Assembly: GCA_031291305.1 (NCBI GenBank)
Contig: JARLJH010000045.1
Span: 1 to 38,781 of the forward strand
Direction: 5' to 3'
From: Rhodoferax sp.
GTDB taxonomy: Bacteria > Pseudomonadota > Gammaproteobacteria > Burkholderiales > Burkholderiaceae_C
Length of the DNA: 38,781 bases
Numbering within the stretch: position 1 is the first letter of the stretch; the number at the start of each line of letters is the position of its first letter. The notes below the pieces were generated by a model. The model saw only the letters and a program-made list of their open reading frames with translations, had not been told where the DNA came from and searched no databases. This document shows positions 7,696 to 16,596 of this stretch, one piece after another. The position numbers were made by a program, and so were the translations under genes.

Positions 7696-9039
7696 TCAGG
7701 CCGCACCGGTATCCGACAGGCCATATTTCCTGATCTTGTCGTGCAGCGTGGTCTTGGCCACACCCAGGGCTTCGGCGCTGCGTGCCAGGCTGCCGCCATG
7801 TCGCTGCAAGGCATCGGCAATCAGGGCGCGCTCGAAGGCGTTGACCGTGTCGGCCAGTGGATGCATGCGCTCATCCTCTTCCTTGCCGAAGGGCGGGGCG
7901 CCAGACTCGATGCCCAGGACGCAGCGGTCGGCCACATTGCGCAATTCACGCACATTGCCCGGCCACTGGTAACCGACCAGTTGGCGGATGCAGGCGGCGT
8001 CACTGGGCGGCACCGGCCGACCATGCCGCGCAGCTGCCTGCAGCAGAAAGTGTTGAAACAGCAGCGGAATGTCTTCACGCCGCTCACGCAAGGGTGGTAA
8101 AGGCACAGTGGCGACGCTGAGGCGGTAGTACAAGTCGGCGCGAAAACGGCCCTGGTCGGCCAGGGCGCGCAAGTCTTCCTTGGTGGCGGCGACGATGCGG
8201 CAGTCGACGGGAATCAGGGTGTTGGAGCCCAGCCGCTCCAGCGTGCGTTCCTGCAACACCCGCAACAGTTTGATCTGCATCGAGACGGGCATGGTCTCGA
8301 TTTCGTCGAGGAACAGGGTGCCGCCGTCGGCGTACTCGATCTTGCCGATGCGGCGCTTGCTGGCCCCGGTGTAGGCGCCCGCCTCGTGCCCAAAAATCTC
8401 GCTCTCGAACAGCGTCTCGGGCATGCCACCGCAGTTGATGGCGACAAAATTGCCTTTGCGCCGCGAACTGGCCTCGTGCAGGCAGCGGGCAACGAGTTCC
8501 TTGCCGGTGCCGGTTTCGCCCTGGATCAGCACATCGGCGGCGCTGTCGGCCAGTCCGGCAATCAGTTTGCGCAACTTGAGCATGCTGGCGGTGTTGCCGA
8601 TCAGGCGCGCCTCGATCTGGTCGCGGCCATCGAGACGGCTGCGCAGGTCGCGCACTTCCAGTGTGAGCAGTCGGTTTTCCAGCGCGCGACGCACCACTTC
8701 GACCAGGTATTCCGGCGAAAAAGGCTTCTGGATGAAATCATAGGCGCCGTCTTTCATGGCCTGGACCGCCATCGAGATGTCGCCGTGGCCGGTGATCAGC
8801 ACCACCGGCAGTTGCGCGTCTACCGCGTGGACTTCGCGCAAAAAGCTCATGCCGTCCATGCGCGGCAGGCGGATGTCGCTGACGATGACGCCGCGGAAAT
8901 CCTTGCCCAGCAGCAGCCTGGCTGCCTCGGCGCTGGCGACGCCTTCGGTCTGGATGCCTTCGAGTTGCAGCGCCTGCTCGCAGCCCAGGCGAACATCGGG
9001 GTCGTCTTCGATGATCAGTACTTTGAGGGCTTCGGTCAT
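7696..9039 (-). CDS. dctD: C4-dicarboxylate sigma-54 response regulator
   Basis: A 447-residue NtrC-family activator. The receiver domain (residues 5-120) has D55 in VSDIRLP as phosphoacceptor and K105 in FIQKPF. The AAA+ domain has Walker A GETGTGK (174-180), the sigma-54 contact loop GAYTGA (221-226, usually GAFTGA) and Walker B LFLDE (242-246). A Fis-type helix-turn-helix is near 418-443. Its start overlaps the end of dctB by 4 nt (ATGA), so the pair is translationally coupled. When phosphorylated it should activate sigma-54 promoters of dicarboxylate genes. A matching promoter is seen upstream of aspA, in the same cluster. Confidence 0.93.
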   Translation of the reverse strand: MTEALKVLIIEDDPDVRLGCEQALQLEGIQTEGVASAEAARLLLGKDFRGVIVSDIRLPRMDGMSFLREVHAVDAQLPVVLITGHGDISMAVQAMKDGAYDFIQKPFSPEYLVEVVRRALENRLLTLEVRDLRSRLDGRDQIEARLIGNTASMLKLRKLIAGLADSAADVLIQGETGTGKELVARCLHEASSRRKGNFVAINCGGMPETLFESEIFGHEAGAYTGASKRRIGKIEYADGGTLFLDEIETMPVSMQIKLLRVLQERTLERLGSNTLIPVDCRIVAATKEDLRALADQGRFRADLYYRLSVATVPLPPLRERREDIPLLFQHFLLQAAARHGRPVPPSDAACIRQLVGYQWPGNVRELRNVADRCVLGIESGAPPFGKEEDERMHPLADTVNAFERALIADALQRHGGSLARSAEALGVAKTTLHDKIRKYGLSDTGAA

Positions 9040-10904
9040 GGTGCAGGTGCCTGCGTGGCAACGGGGATTTCCAGGGTGAAGACGGCGCCTCCGTCAGGAT
9101 GATTGGCGCCGGTGAGCGTACCACCGAAGTCACTGACGATACCGGACGAAATGGCCAGACCCAGCCCCAGGCCGACGCCAGCGTCCTTGGTTGTGAAAAA
9201 GGGTTCGAACAGCCGTGACAAGGCTTCCGCGCTCAAGCCAGCACCATGGTCTCGCACATCCAGGCATAACATCGAGCCGTGGATGCTGCCACATATTTCC
9301 ACGCTCGGGCTGGCGCGCTCGGCCATGGCGTCCAGCGCATTGCTGATCAGGTTGACGACAACCTGTTCCAGCCGGTTAGCATCGCACAGGGCGACAAGCG
9401 CATCCTGCGGAAAGTCTGTGTTGATCTCGGCACCACTGGCGCGCAAGCGCTGGTCGAGGATGGCGACCGCATGCGTCACGACCTGGCGAATGTCAACGGG
9501 CCCAGGTTGCCCGCTGGATTTGCGCGCAAACGCCTTGAGTTGCCCGGTGATCAGGCCCATACGGTCCACCAGTTGGGCGATGCGCTCCAGGTTGGAGCGT
9601 GCGGTCGCATCGTCCCCACGCTCAAGAAAACGCGCCGCATTGCCCGACAGCGTGCGCAGCGCCGCCAGAGGCTGGTTGAGTTCATGCGCTATACCGGCCG
9701 AAAGCTGGCCAATGACGGCCAGCTTGCCCGCCTGGATCAGTTCATCTTGCGCGGCGCGCAGCGTGCGTTCGGCACGCACGCGTTCCACCACTTCATCTTG
9801 AAGTTGCTGATTGGCAGCAGACAGGTCTGCCGTGCGTTCCTCGACCTTGCGTTCAAGTTCATCGTGGGCTTTTTGCAGGGCTTCCCGGGCGGCCAAGCGG
9901 TCTCGCAGGTGCCGACGCCGCTGGTAGATCATTGACGCCAGAATGCACAGCAGGATGGTCGTGACACCGGCCACGCTGGCACGGATGGCGCTCATCTCAT
10001 TGACCGGTTTGACATACGAGAACACTGTCAGCGTCCACGGCGTGCCGGGCATTGCCTGCGATTGCGCCAAAAAATTGCCCGCCACCGGATAGGGTGACAC
10101 CATTTCTTGCTGTTGTTTGGCCAATTGCACCAGACGGGCGCCTGGGTTGAGATCAGCGATTTCCTTGACGCCCAGCGGTTGCAGAGCGCGATGGTTGTAT
10201 TGCTGGGTGCGGTCAAAGGTTTTGCGGGTGTTTTCGTCCAGCGCTCGCAATGTGGTGAATTTCCAATCGGGCACCGAGCTGAGGATGACCACGCCGTTTT
10301 CGTCGGAAACCAGAACCGGCGCTTCGACGGTGGACCACGACTGCTCCAGCTGATCCAGGCCGACCTTGACGATGGCTACACCGAGCGTGCGGCTGTCGTC
10401 GCTCAAGGCCGATGACAGGTAGTAACCGGGTTCACTGCGCGTGGTTCCGATGCCAAAAAAACGTCCACTGCCGGTGTCCATGGCTTCGTGGAAATAGGGA
10501 CGAAAGGCAAGGTCTTCTCCGATGAAACTGTCACTACGCCGCCAGTTGCTGCTAGCGCGCACCTTGCCCTTGTCGTCGAGAACGTAAATGGCCAGCGTGC
10601 CCGCGCGTTCATTGAGTCGCTCAAGGTAAACGTTGACTTTGGCAACAAGGGTCTTGTCGTCCACCTTGTTGAGAAAATCGAGAACATCCCCTTCAAGTCC
10701 GAGCGTGGCCGGAAAGTAGGCGTATTTGCCGATTTCGCGCTCCAGGCTTGCGGCGTACAGATCAAGCCGATGCTGACCGGTTGTCTGCAGCTCCGTCAGC
10801 CCCATGCGCTGACTGATCTGGTAGGTCGTCAGCGACGCGATAGCGACCAGTGCGGCCAGCGCCAGCAGCAGCAGGGAAAAACGCAATGGACGGCGGATGA
10901 ACAT
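9036..10904 (-). CDS. dctB: C4-dicarboxylate sensor histidine kinase
   Basis: A 622-residue inner-membrane sensor. Transmembrane helices lie near residues 8-30 and 310-328 and enclose a roughly 280-residue periplasmic double-Cache-type domain, as in DctB. A coiled coil follows (about 340-395). The H-box SAGIAHELNQP has the phosphorylated H407, and the ATPase domain has VNLISNALDAM, DHGAGLS and GVGLGLGLAIS. It should phosphorylate DctD in response to external C4-dicarboxylates such as succinate or fumarate. It lies downstream of the dicarboxylate carrier gene on the same strand. Confidence 0.93.
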   Translation of the reverse strand: MFIRRPLRFSLLLLALAALVAIASLTTYQISQRMGLTELQTTGQHRLDLYAASLEREIGKYAYFPATLGLEGDVLDFLNKVDDKTLVAKVNVYLERLNERAGTLAIYVLDDKGKVRASSNWRRSDSFIGEDLAFRPYFHEAMDTGSGRFFGIGTTRSEPGYYLSSALSDDSRTLGVAIVKVGLDQLEQSWSTVEAPVLVSDENGVVILSSVPDWKFTTLRALDENTRKTFDRTQQYNHRALQPLGVKEIADLNPGARLVQLAKQQQEMVSPYPVAGNFLAQSQAMPGTPWTLTVFSYVKPVNEMSAIRASVAGVTTILLCILASMIYQRRRHLRDRLAAREALQKAHDELERKVEERTADLSAANQQLQDEVVERVRAERTLRAAQDELIQAGKLAVIGQLSAGIAHELNQPLAALRTLSGNAARFLERGDDATARSNLERIAQLVDRMGLITGQLKAFARKSSGQPGPVDIRQVVTHAVAILDQRLRASGAEINTDFPQDALVALCDANRLEQVVVNLISNALDAMAERASPSVEICGSIHGSMLCLDVRDHGAGLSAEALSRLFEPFFTTKDAGVGLGLGLAISSGIVSDFGGTLTGANHPDGGAVFTLEIPVATQAPAP

Positions 10905-10980
10905 GAGTTTGGCAGGTGGAATTCAAAAAGCGTCATAACCCCATGGCGCACAAAGGATACGGCTGGGGTTACAACAACAG

Positions 10981-11023
10981 GAACAAGTATCCGCCAGAGG
11001 CCGATCCGTGGCAGCACTTGTTC
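10981..11023. terminator. Stem-loop between dctA and dctB
   Basis: GAACAAGT (10981-10988) and ACTTGTTC (11016-11023) are perfect inverted repeats. An inner GCCA/TGGC pair extends the hairpin. On the minus strand it lies 29 nt after the dctA stop and is followed by CTGTTGTTGT, so it may attenuate read-through into dctB. It could instead be an operator. Confidence 0.4.
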
Positions 11024-11051
11024 TGAATCAATAAGGTCCTGCCAACATGAA

Positions 11052-12398
11052 TCAGTAGGCGCGTTCGCCAACCGGAATCAACGGTGTGGGCGAATCTTCC
11101 CACTTTGACAGATCGAGCTCACCCTCGGTCTTCGCAACAATCGCGGTACAGACCATGTCCCCGCCAACGTTCAGACAGGTGCGGCCCATATCGAGCAAGG
11201 CGTCAATGCCCAGGATCATGGCGTAGGCAGCGGCGACGGCGGAACCAGCTTCAACCTTCATGCCGACCGATTCAAGCACCATCAGCAACATGATGGCGCC
11301 AGCACCCGGAACACCTGCGGTGCCGATGGCGGCCAGCGTGGAAGTGGTGACCACAATCATCTGCTGCTCCAAGCTCAGCGGGTGGCCGGTGGCGTAACCG
11401 ATGAACATCGCACACACACCCAGGTAAATGGCCGTACCGTTCATATTGATGGTGGCGCCCAGCGGCAAGGTGAAGGACGAAATGGTGCGCGGAACGCCCA
11501 GCTTTTCTTCAGAGACACGCATGGTGACTGGCAACGTGCCGTTGGAGGAACGGGTCACAAAAGCGGTGATCAGCGCCTCATTGGCGCCTTTGAAGAACTT
11601 GACAACGCCGAGCCGGTACACCGCCAACAAACCGCCATAGCCAATGATCGTCAGCGCAATGAAAGCGAGGTAGACCGTGACGGTCACGTAAAGCAGCGGA
11701 CCGAGTGCCTTGGCGCCTTGCTGGGCAAAGACCATGGCAATCAGGAAAAACACGCCAATCGGTGCGTACTGCATGATGCCGCGAACGATCTTGTACATTG
11801 TCTCAGCCGCCGCGTTGACCAGTTCAAACAGCGATTGCGCGCCCTTGGCCACAGTCGCATCCTCGGATTCCTTGCTGAAGGAAATCGCCAGACCAAACAG
11901 CATGGCAAAGAAGATGATCGGCAGCACGTCACCCTTGGCCAGTGATTCGGCCGGATTGGTCGGGATGATGTTGAGGAAGATGGTCGAGAGCGACGGCGCT
12001 TCGGCCACCTTTCCCTTGACCGCTTCGGCGCCGATGATGTTCATGCCGGAACCGGGTTGCAGCAAGTTGGCGAAGAATAGGCCTACGGCCACTGAGGCAG
12101 CCGACGTTGCCATGTAGAAGGCAATGATCTTGACACCGACACGCCCCAGCCGAGAGGGCGCGATGCTGGCCGCGCCGCCAATCAGCGAGAAGAAAATCAC
12201 CGGAACCACAATCATCTTGAGCAAGCGAATGAAGATGTCACCAAAGATCTTGGTGTGGTCAACAAATGCCATGCTGGTTGCCGGGTTGCCGAAGCCGAGC
12301 AAGATGCCGACGATACAGCCTGCGACCAGTCCGACCATGATCCGCGTCAGTAGATTGGTCTTGAAATACCAGTCGAACATACCCTTCTTTTCACTCAT
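11052..12398 (-). CDS. dctA: Dicarboxylate/amino acid:cation symporter (DAACS family)
   Basis: A 448-residue multi-helix carrier of the DctA/GltP family. Diagnostic segments are the first re-entrant hairpin with VTRSSNGTLPVT, the TM7 motif NMNGTAIY, the second hairpin STLAAIGTAGVPGAGA and TM8 with DMGRTCLNVGGD. The acidic residue and arginine in TM8 fit binding of acidic substrates. The gene is 67 nt downstream of aspA and has a GGAG ribosome binding site. Next to dctBD and aspA, C4-dicarboxylates or aspartate are the likely substrates. The dctA symbol rests on this context, since GltP-type glutamate/aspartate carriers look similar. Confidence 0.85.
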   Translation of the reverse strand: MSEKKGMFDWYFKTNLLTRIMVGLVAGCIVGILLGFGNPATSMAFVDHTKIFGDIFIRLLKMIVVPVIFFSLIGGAASIAPSRLGRVGVKIIAFYMATSAASVAVGLFFANLLQPGSGMNIIGAEAVKGKVAEAPSLSTIFLNIIPTNPAESLAKGDVLPIIFFAMLFGLAISFSKESEDATVAKGAQSLFELVNAAAETMYKIVRGIMQYAPIGVFFLIAMVFAQQGAKALGPLLYVTVTVYLAFIALTIIGYGGLLAVYRLGVVKFFKGANEALITAFVTRSSNGTLPVTMRVSEEKLGVPRTISSFTLPLGATINMNGTAIYLGVCAMFIGYATGHPLSLEQQMIVVTTSTLAAIGTAGVPGAGAIMLLMVLESVGMKVEAGSAVAAAYAMILGIDALLDMGRTCLNVGGDMVCTAIVAKTEGELDLSKWEDSPTPLIPVGERAY

Positions 12399-12465
12399 TT
12401 TTTGCTCCTAGGTTTAATAGACTCTTAATGGATCCCGCCTGTTCGGGGAGTGGCTCAGGTGAGAA

Positions 12466-13875
12466 TTACTTGGCGAACTTCGGGCTGATCAGGTTCTCGA
12501 AAGAGAAGACCGTGTCCCAGTGTTCCTGGGTCATCAGCTGGCGTTCCTTGACGACAACGTCGTGTAAGGACTTGCCTGTTTGGTGGCATTCGCGGGCGAT
12601 TTCGGCGCACTGCTTGTATCCCAGCGACGGCTTGAGCACGGTGATGATGCCCAACGAATTCAGAACCAGATCGCGCGCGTGTTCAACGTTGGCGGTGATG
12701 CCGTCAATGCAGTTGATACGCAGGCTGTTGACCGCGTTTTCCATCGTCGCAATCGACGTGAACAAGGCGTAGGTGATCACCGGCTCCATCACGTTCAACT
12801 GCAACTGACCGGCCGAAGCGGCCAGTGTGACCGTGAGGTCGAGGCCGATGACCAAGAAGCCCGTCTGATTGACCACCTCTGGAATCACCGGGTTGACCTT
12901 GCCCGGCATGATCGAGCTGCCCGGTTGCATTTGCGGCAAGTTGATCTCATTGAACCCGCAGCGCGGCCCCGAGGAGAGTAAACGGATGTCGTTGCAAATC
13001 TTCGTCAGCTTGGTGGAGGTGCGTTTGAGCACACCCGACAGCAGCACGTAGGCACCGGTATCTGAGGTCGCCTCGACCAGATCACCGCCCAGGATGAACT
13101 TGAAACCCGTCAACTCAGACAGATACTTGGTGGCGAGTTCCGGGTAACCCGGTGCGGCGGTGACGGTGGTGCCAATCGCTGTGGCGCCGAGATTGATCTC
13201 GTGCAGGAACTGGCGGACTTCGGCAATGCGTTCAACTTCCTCGCCGAGGGTCGTGCCCCAGCCGTGGAACTCCTGACCGAGCGACATGGGAACGGCATCC
13301 TGCAAGTGCGTGCGCCCCATCTTCAAAACCTTCTCAAATTCCTTGGCTTTGGCGAAGAAGGAACTCTGCAACTTGCGTAGCGCCTCCATATAGTTGGCAA
13401 GGCGCAGGATCAGCGCCAGACGGAAAGCGGTTGGATAGACATCGTTGGTCGATTGACCGAAGTTGACGTGGTCGTTCGGATTCACGAACTGGTACTCGCC
13501 CTTGTTGTGGCCCAAGGCTTCCAACGCCACATTGGCGATCACTTCGTTGGCATTCATGTTGGTCGATGTGCCAGCGCCGCCCTGGATGAAGTCGGTGACA
13601 AACTGGTCGCGCAGCTCACCGGCAATCAGCCGATCACAGGCGCCGATGATGGCGCTGGCCACTTGGGCATCGATACAGCCGAGGTCACGGTTGGCCATGG
13701 CGGCCGCCTTCTTGACGTAGCCGAACGCTTTGACGAAGAAGGGCTCGGTCGACATCGGGATGCCGGTGATGTGGAAGTTGTCTTTTCCGCGCTGTGTCTG
13801 AACGCCGTAGTAGGCGTCGGCTGGTATCTGTTTTTCGCCCAGAAAGTCTTTTTCGATTCGATATGTTGTGCTCAT
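12466..13875 (-). CDS. aspA: Aspartate ammonia-lyase
   Basis: A 469-residue enzyme of the aspartase/fumarase superfamily that converts L-aspartate reversibly to fumarate and ammonia. The catalytic signature GSSIMPGKVNPVIPE is present. Other conserved blocks are GGAGTSTNMNANEV, QSTNDVYPTA and GRTHLQDAVP. The length is close to E. coli AspA (478). The ATG at 13875 has an AGGAGA ribosome binding site 7 nt upstream. An in-frame extension further upstream runs through the promoter and was rejected. It is first in the aspA-dctA unit behind a sigma-54-type promoter, which ties ammonia release and fumarate supply to DctBD control. Confidence 0.94.
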   Translation of the reverse strand: MSTTYRIEKDFLGEKQIPADAYYGVQTQRGKDNFHITGIPMSTEPFFVKAFGYVKKAAAMANRDLGCIDAQVASAIIGACDRLIAGELRDQFVTDFIQGGAGTSTNMNANEVIANVALEALGHNKGEYQFVNPNDHVNFGQSTNDVYPTAFRLALILRLANYMEALRKLQSSFFAKAKEFEKVLKMGRTHLQDAVPMSLGQEFHGWGTTLGEEVERIAEVRQFLHEINLGATAIGTTVTAAPGYPELATKYLSELTGFKFILGGDLVEATSDTGAYVLLSGVLKRTSTKLTKICNDIRLLSSGPRCGFNEINLPQMQPGSSIMPGKVNPVIPEVVNQTGFLVIGLDLTVTLAASAGQLQLNVMEPVITYALFTSIATMENAVNSLRINCIDGITANVEHARDLVLNSLGIITVLKPSLGYKQCAEIARECHQTGKSLHDVVVKERQLMTQEHWDTVFSFENLISPKFAK

Positions 13876-13937
13876 GTGGTCTCCTGCAATCCGGTTGCGG
13901 CCTGAAGCCGTGCCGCACGACTGCGGCCACTGATGGA

Positions 13938-13955
13938 TAGCACGGAGCGTACCAA
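13938..13955 (-). promoter_or_regulatory. Sigma-54 (-24/-12) promoter of aspA-dctA
   Basis: On the minus strand the sequence TTGGTACGCTCCGTGCTA has GG and GC exactly 10 nt apart, matching TGGyac-N5-TTGCw. It lies about 63 nt before the aspA start. The sigma-54 activator DctD is encoded in the same cluster. Confidence 0.65.
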
Positions 13956-13968
13956 TCAGACAAAATTG

Positions 13969-13981
13969 CAAGTCATTGATT
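13969..13981 (-). promoter_or_regulatory. Predicted IHF site
   Basis: AATCAATGACTTG on the minus strand matches the IHF consensus WATCAANNNNTTR at every specified base. It lies about 16 nt upstream of the -24 element, where IHF bending would help an enhancer-bound activator reach sigma-54 polymerase. Confidence 0.5.
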
Positions 13982-14148
13982 TATAAAGAAAAAATTTCGA
14001 TGCAGGCGATGTTTATTCGATTTTCCGTACAGACAGCCGACAACCCCATCGGGAATCCGAATGACACAGCGTCACGCAGTGTTGGGTGTTCATCAACGGC
14101 TTGCGGGGTGCCTGGATGTGCAGCCTTGCCAATGAGCTGGATCGTCTT

Positions 14149-14204
14149 CCGACAGATCGGCGTGCTACCCCGGTATGATCTGAGCCCGAGATTGGGGAAG
14201 AAGC
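14149..14204 (+). repeat. 55-bp repeat, copy 2 (promoter-like)
   Basis: Shares CCGGTATGATCTGA and flanking bases with 5167-5222. Here TATGAT lies about 30 nt before the lipoprotein start, a good position for a -10 box. The remainder of the 13876-14207 interval holds the aspA sigma-54 promoter, the IHF site and nothing else I can identify. Confidence 0.55.
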
Positions 14205-14207
14205 TGA

Positions 14208-15041
14208 ATGATCTATTTGATCCGCATGCCTGACATTCAAAGCCTTGGCCGTGGTATCGGCTGTTCCGCTATTTTGGTTCTGCTAGGGTGCTCAACCAGC
14301 CCAATCGGGCTGAATGGCAATGTCAAATCGAACGCAAAAGCTGACGTTCGGATTCAGATATGTTTGCCAGCCAAACGAATCTACTTCAATGATCTTGAAC
14401 TGGATCGACTCGAAAATCATCCTCTGTTCACAAAGTATTCTCCGAAACAGCTAGAACTTGCACCGAAGGTCATTCGACGTGTTGCAGCTTCCAGCGACCT
14501 CAGGGCTATTCAGGTCTACGGGTTGGGGTATGGAGAGGTCCTAACCCAGTCTGGACACTTTAGTGACAGTTCTGGCTTCATGCCTATCAAGGACTCAACG
14601 GTCGCCAATCAACCGGTATACGAGAGAGGGTATGGATATCCCGCTCAGGACTACGTCGCCATACACGTGCGTCTTCCTGATCGAGAAAAGGGGCCAGAAG
14701 GTAACGTGACCTATTGGTTCACGCTGCCTAAGACCATCCCGGATGACAAATTCACGGTTTGGCTCAACCCGGTTTCGATGGAGCCTGACAGTGCGACGGG
14801 AGTCGGCTTATGGTGGAAGCTAACGCATGGGGGAAAGCTAGCCCTCTATCCCGTGCAAAATGATCCACCGAAGTTGCGGGTCACCTTGCAAAATCGTCAG
14901 GCTGAACACAAGGACCCAACGACCGATACATTGCCCGCATTGACCACAGCGAGACTGAAATATAGGACAGCAAGCAGTGACCAGCAGTTTGTGTATGAGT
15001 TCGTCCCCAAGTCCAATGAAGCCATTCCAGCCTGCGATTGA
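14208..15041 (+). CDS. Putative lipoprotein
   Basis: A 277-residue protein whose N-terminus carries a signal peptide ending in the lipobox LVLLGCS, so it is probably lipidated at the cysteine and membrane-anchored. Two starts are possible, at 14208 and 14226; the second gives a more usual signal length. The mature part is hydrophilic, rich in beta-type sequence, with no recognised motif. A promoter-like repeat lies just upstream. Codon use and GC content are less biased than in core genes, suggesting acquired DNA. The function is unknown. Confidence 0.7.
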   Translation: MIYLIRMPDIQSLGRGIGCSAILVLLGCSTSPIGLNGNVKSNAKADVRIQICLPAKRIYFNDLELDRLENHPLFTKYSPKQLELAPKVIRRVAASSDLRAIQVYGLGYGEVLTQSGHFSDSSGFMPIKDSTVANQPVYERGYGYPAQDYVAIHVRLPDREKGPEGNVTYWFTLPKTIPDDKFTVWLNPVSMEPDSATGVGLWWKLTHGGKLALYPVQNDPPKLRVTLQNRQAEHKDPTTDTLPALTTARLKYRTASSDQQFVYEFVPKSNEAIPACD

Positions 15042-15147
15042 CAACCTCGTTCTTTAGCCACCACTTTCAAGCCGAGCGTTCCCGATGGATACCTACGGCA
15101 TGACGTATCCTTTAACACAACGGTGAAGAACGACAACTGACTTCGTT

Positions 15148-15792
15148 ATGCCTCCAACTGAGCGTCTCGTGAATCAGATTTTTCCCAAGAGGCCAACCCT
15201 GGTGGGTGAACACTATGTTCATCGTATTCCCGCATGGCTCACCACTCTTCTTCGCCTGGCTTTCGGGATCATGGCGATTGCCACAGCCATCCTGTCGTAT
15301 CAAAACTGGGGCCAAATGCCGCTGGGCTTCCGTGGGTTAGTTTGCGTTCTCGTGCCAGCGCTCACCTTCTTTGCTCTCTACAAAGACATGTGGGGCACCA
15401 TCAAGTTCATGGCCGCTACCGATGGGATTTTCTTTCCGTGTAATGAGCTTCTTGTCACTGTCCTTGGTCAAGGACGCAAGAATGCATGGCTGTTGGTCCC
15501 CTGGTCAAACATCGCCAACGTGCGACTTGCCAAGTACCTCGACAATGACAATGATTTAAAAACCTGTGTCGCCTTTGATTTGAGGATTTCACAGGAAGAA
15601 CAAGCACGCTTTTTCCATTACGCTGGCAGCCCGACAGACCGCGCAAGACATTCGGAAAATAGCCTGTCTATCGCCTACGGTGGTACTCCACCGTCGCCCA
15701 AGAAGGTCTTCACGCTATTGCAGGATCTAAAACTGCGGCAAGGCACGTCGTTCCAAGGGACGCGCCGCGATAAAGCCGCGTCGCGCCTTTGA
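15148..15792 (+). CDS. Membrane protein of unknown function
   Basis: A 214-residue protein with two transmembrane helices (about residues 32-50 and 58-76) and a C-terminal cytoplasmic domain. After the helices the sequence (ATDGIFFP, then WSNIANVRLAK) resembles the short PH-like domains seen in many small bacterial membrane proteins, but this is only a resemblance. It lies 106 nt after the lipoprotein gene in the same direction. No clear ribosome binding site precedes the ATG at 15148. Function is not known. Confidence 0.6.
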   Translation: MPPTERLVNQIFPKRPTLVGEHYVHRIPAWLTTLLRLAFGIMAIATAILSYQNWGQMPLGFRGLVCVLVPALTFFALYKDMWGTIKFMAATDGIFFPCNELLVTVLGQGRKNAWLLVPWSNIANVRLAKYLDNDNDLKTCVAFDLRISQEEQARFFHYAGSPTDRARHSENSLSIAYGGTPPSPKKVFTLLQDLKLRQGTSFQGTRRDKAASRL

Positions 15793-15832
15793 ATCCAAAG
15801 GTTATTTTTTGCACTATCCCTGAAATATCATC

Positions 15833-16558
15833 GTGACAAAAAATAATGTCCTTCTTTTGGTTGGTCGTGATGACTGGCAAAAAGATGAAGCTCTAAATCT
15901 GACTCTGCTTAGCCGACTGAGGAAAAACAATGTCGAAATTATCTGGGAAGACCCAGCAGCTGAAGTCATTTATTTCTTGCATAAAGTAGAGAAAAAACTT
16001 ATCTTTCTTCCAAAATTTATTAAACAATTTAATTTGCGAATAGTACAAATACTTTTTTGTTTGCTACACCCATCTTATTTAATCTATCTCTACAAGAGAA
16101 AAAATAAATCCATATTATCCCGTTGCGAGTCACTAAAAAAAATAATATGCAAACGAGGTATTGCAGCAAGGACCATTGTTCTTTCGCGCTCATCTGGAGG
16201 GCGCGTCTCGTCCTTGATCGCTGATGAACTCGGCCTCAAGCATATCGTTTGTTTAGGTTATCCGTTCAAACATCCTGACCAAGGTGACGAGCCAGCCAGA
16301 TATTCACATTTGGCACATTTACGAACACCCATGCTCATATTTCAAGGCATTCACGATGAATATGGCGGTCTAGAAATAGAAAACAAGTATGTGCTCAGCG
16401 ATAAAGTAAAGTTATTTTTCCTAAATACCAATCACAACTTCAACATCAATGAAACCATAGCTCATGATATTGTTGAAATCATTGGAAATATCGCCAATTC
16501 GAGAAGCGTGCAGCATGGCGACGTAACAACCTGTCGGATTGATATGAAAATGCCATGA
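15833..16558 (+). CDS. AT-rich alpha/beta-hydrolase-like protein
   Basis: A 241-residue protein starting at GTG (15833). The C-terminal half resembles the KANL3/Tex30-like alpha/beta-hydrolase group: a nucleophile-elbow-like VLSRSSGGRVSS, then IVCLGYPFKHP, then LIFQGIHDEYGG with the acid residue and NTNHNF with the histidine. The elbow reads S-R-S-S-G instead of G-x-S-x-G. The gene is strikingly AT-rich, especially 15830-16160 with runs of A and T, unlike everything around it, so it is probably a recent acquisition. The N-terminal half (basic and hydrophobic, residues 45-100) is not recognised. The hydrolase assignment is inferred from the three motifs. Confidence 0.6.
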   Translation: MTKNNVLLLVGRDDWQKDEALNLTLLSRLRKNNVEIIWEDPAAEVIYFLHKVEKKLIFLPKFIKQFNLRIVQILFCLLHPSYLIYLYKRKNKSILSRCESLKKIICKRGIAARTIVLSRSSGGRVSSLIADELGLKHIVCLGYPFKHPDQGDEPARYSHLAHLRTPMLIFQGIHDEYGGLEIENKYVLSDKVKLFFLNTNHNFNINETIAHDIVEIIGNIANSRSVQHGDVTTCRIDMKMP

Positions 16559-16596
16559 TTGCCGTGCAACCACACCACAGCCGCAGGATCCCCCCC

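Noticed and set aside
8386-9102. Long plus-strand open frames opposite dctD and dctB
   Set aside because: They are antisense shadows of GC-rich genes with recognised motifs on the minus strand.
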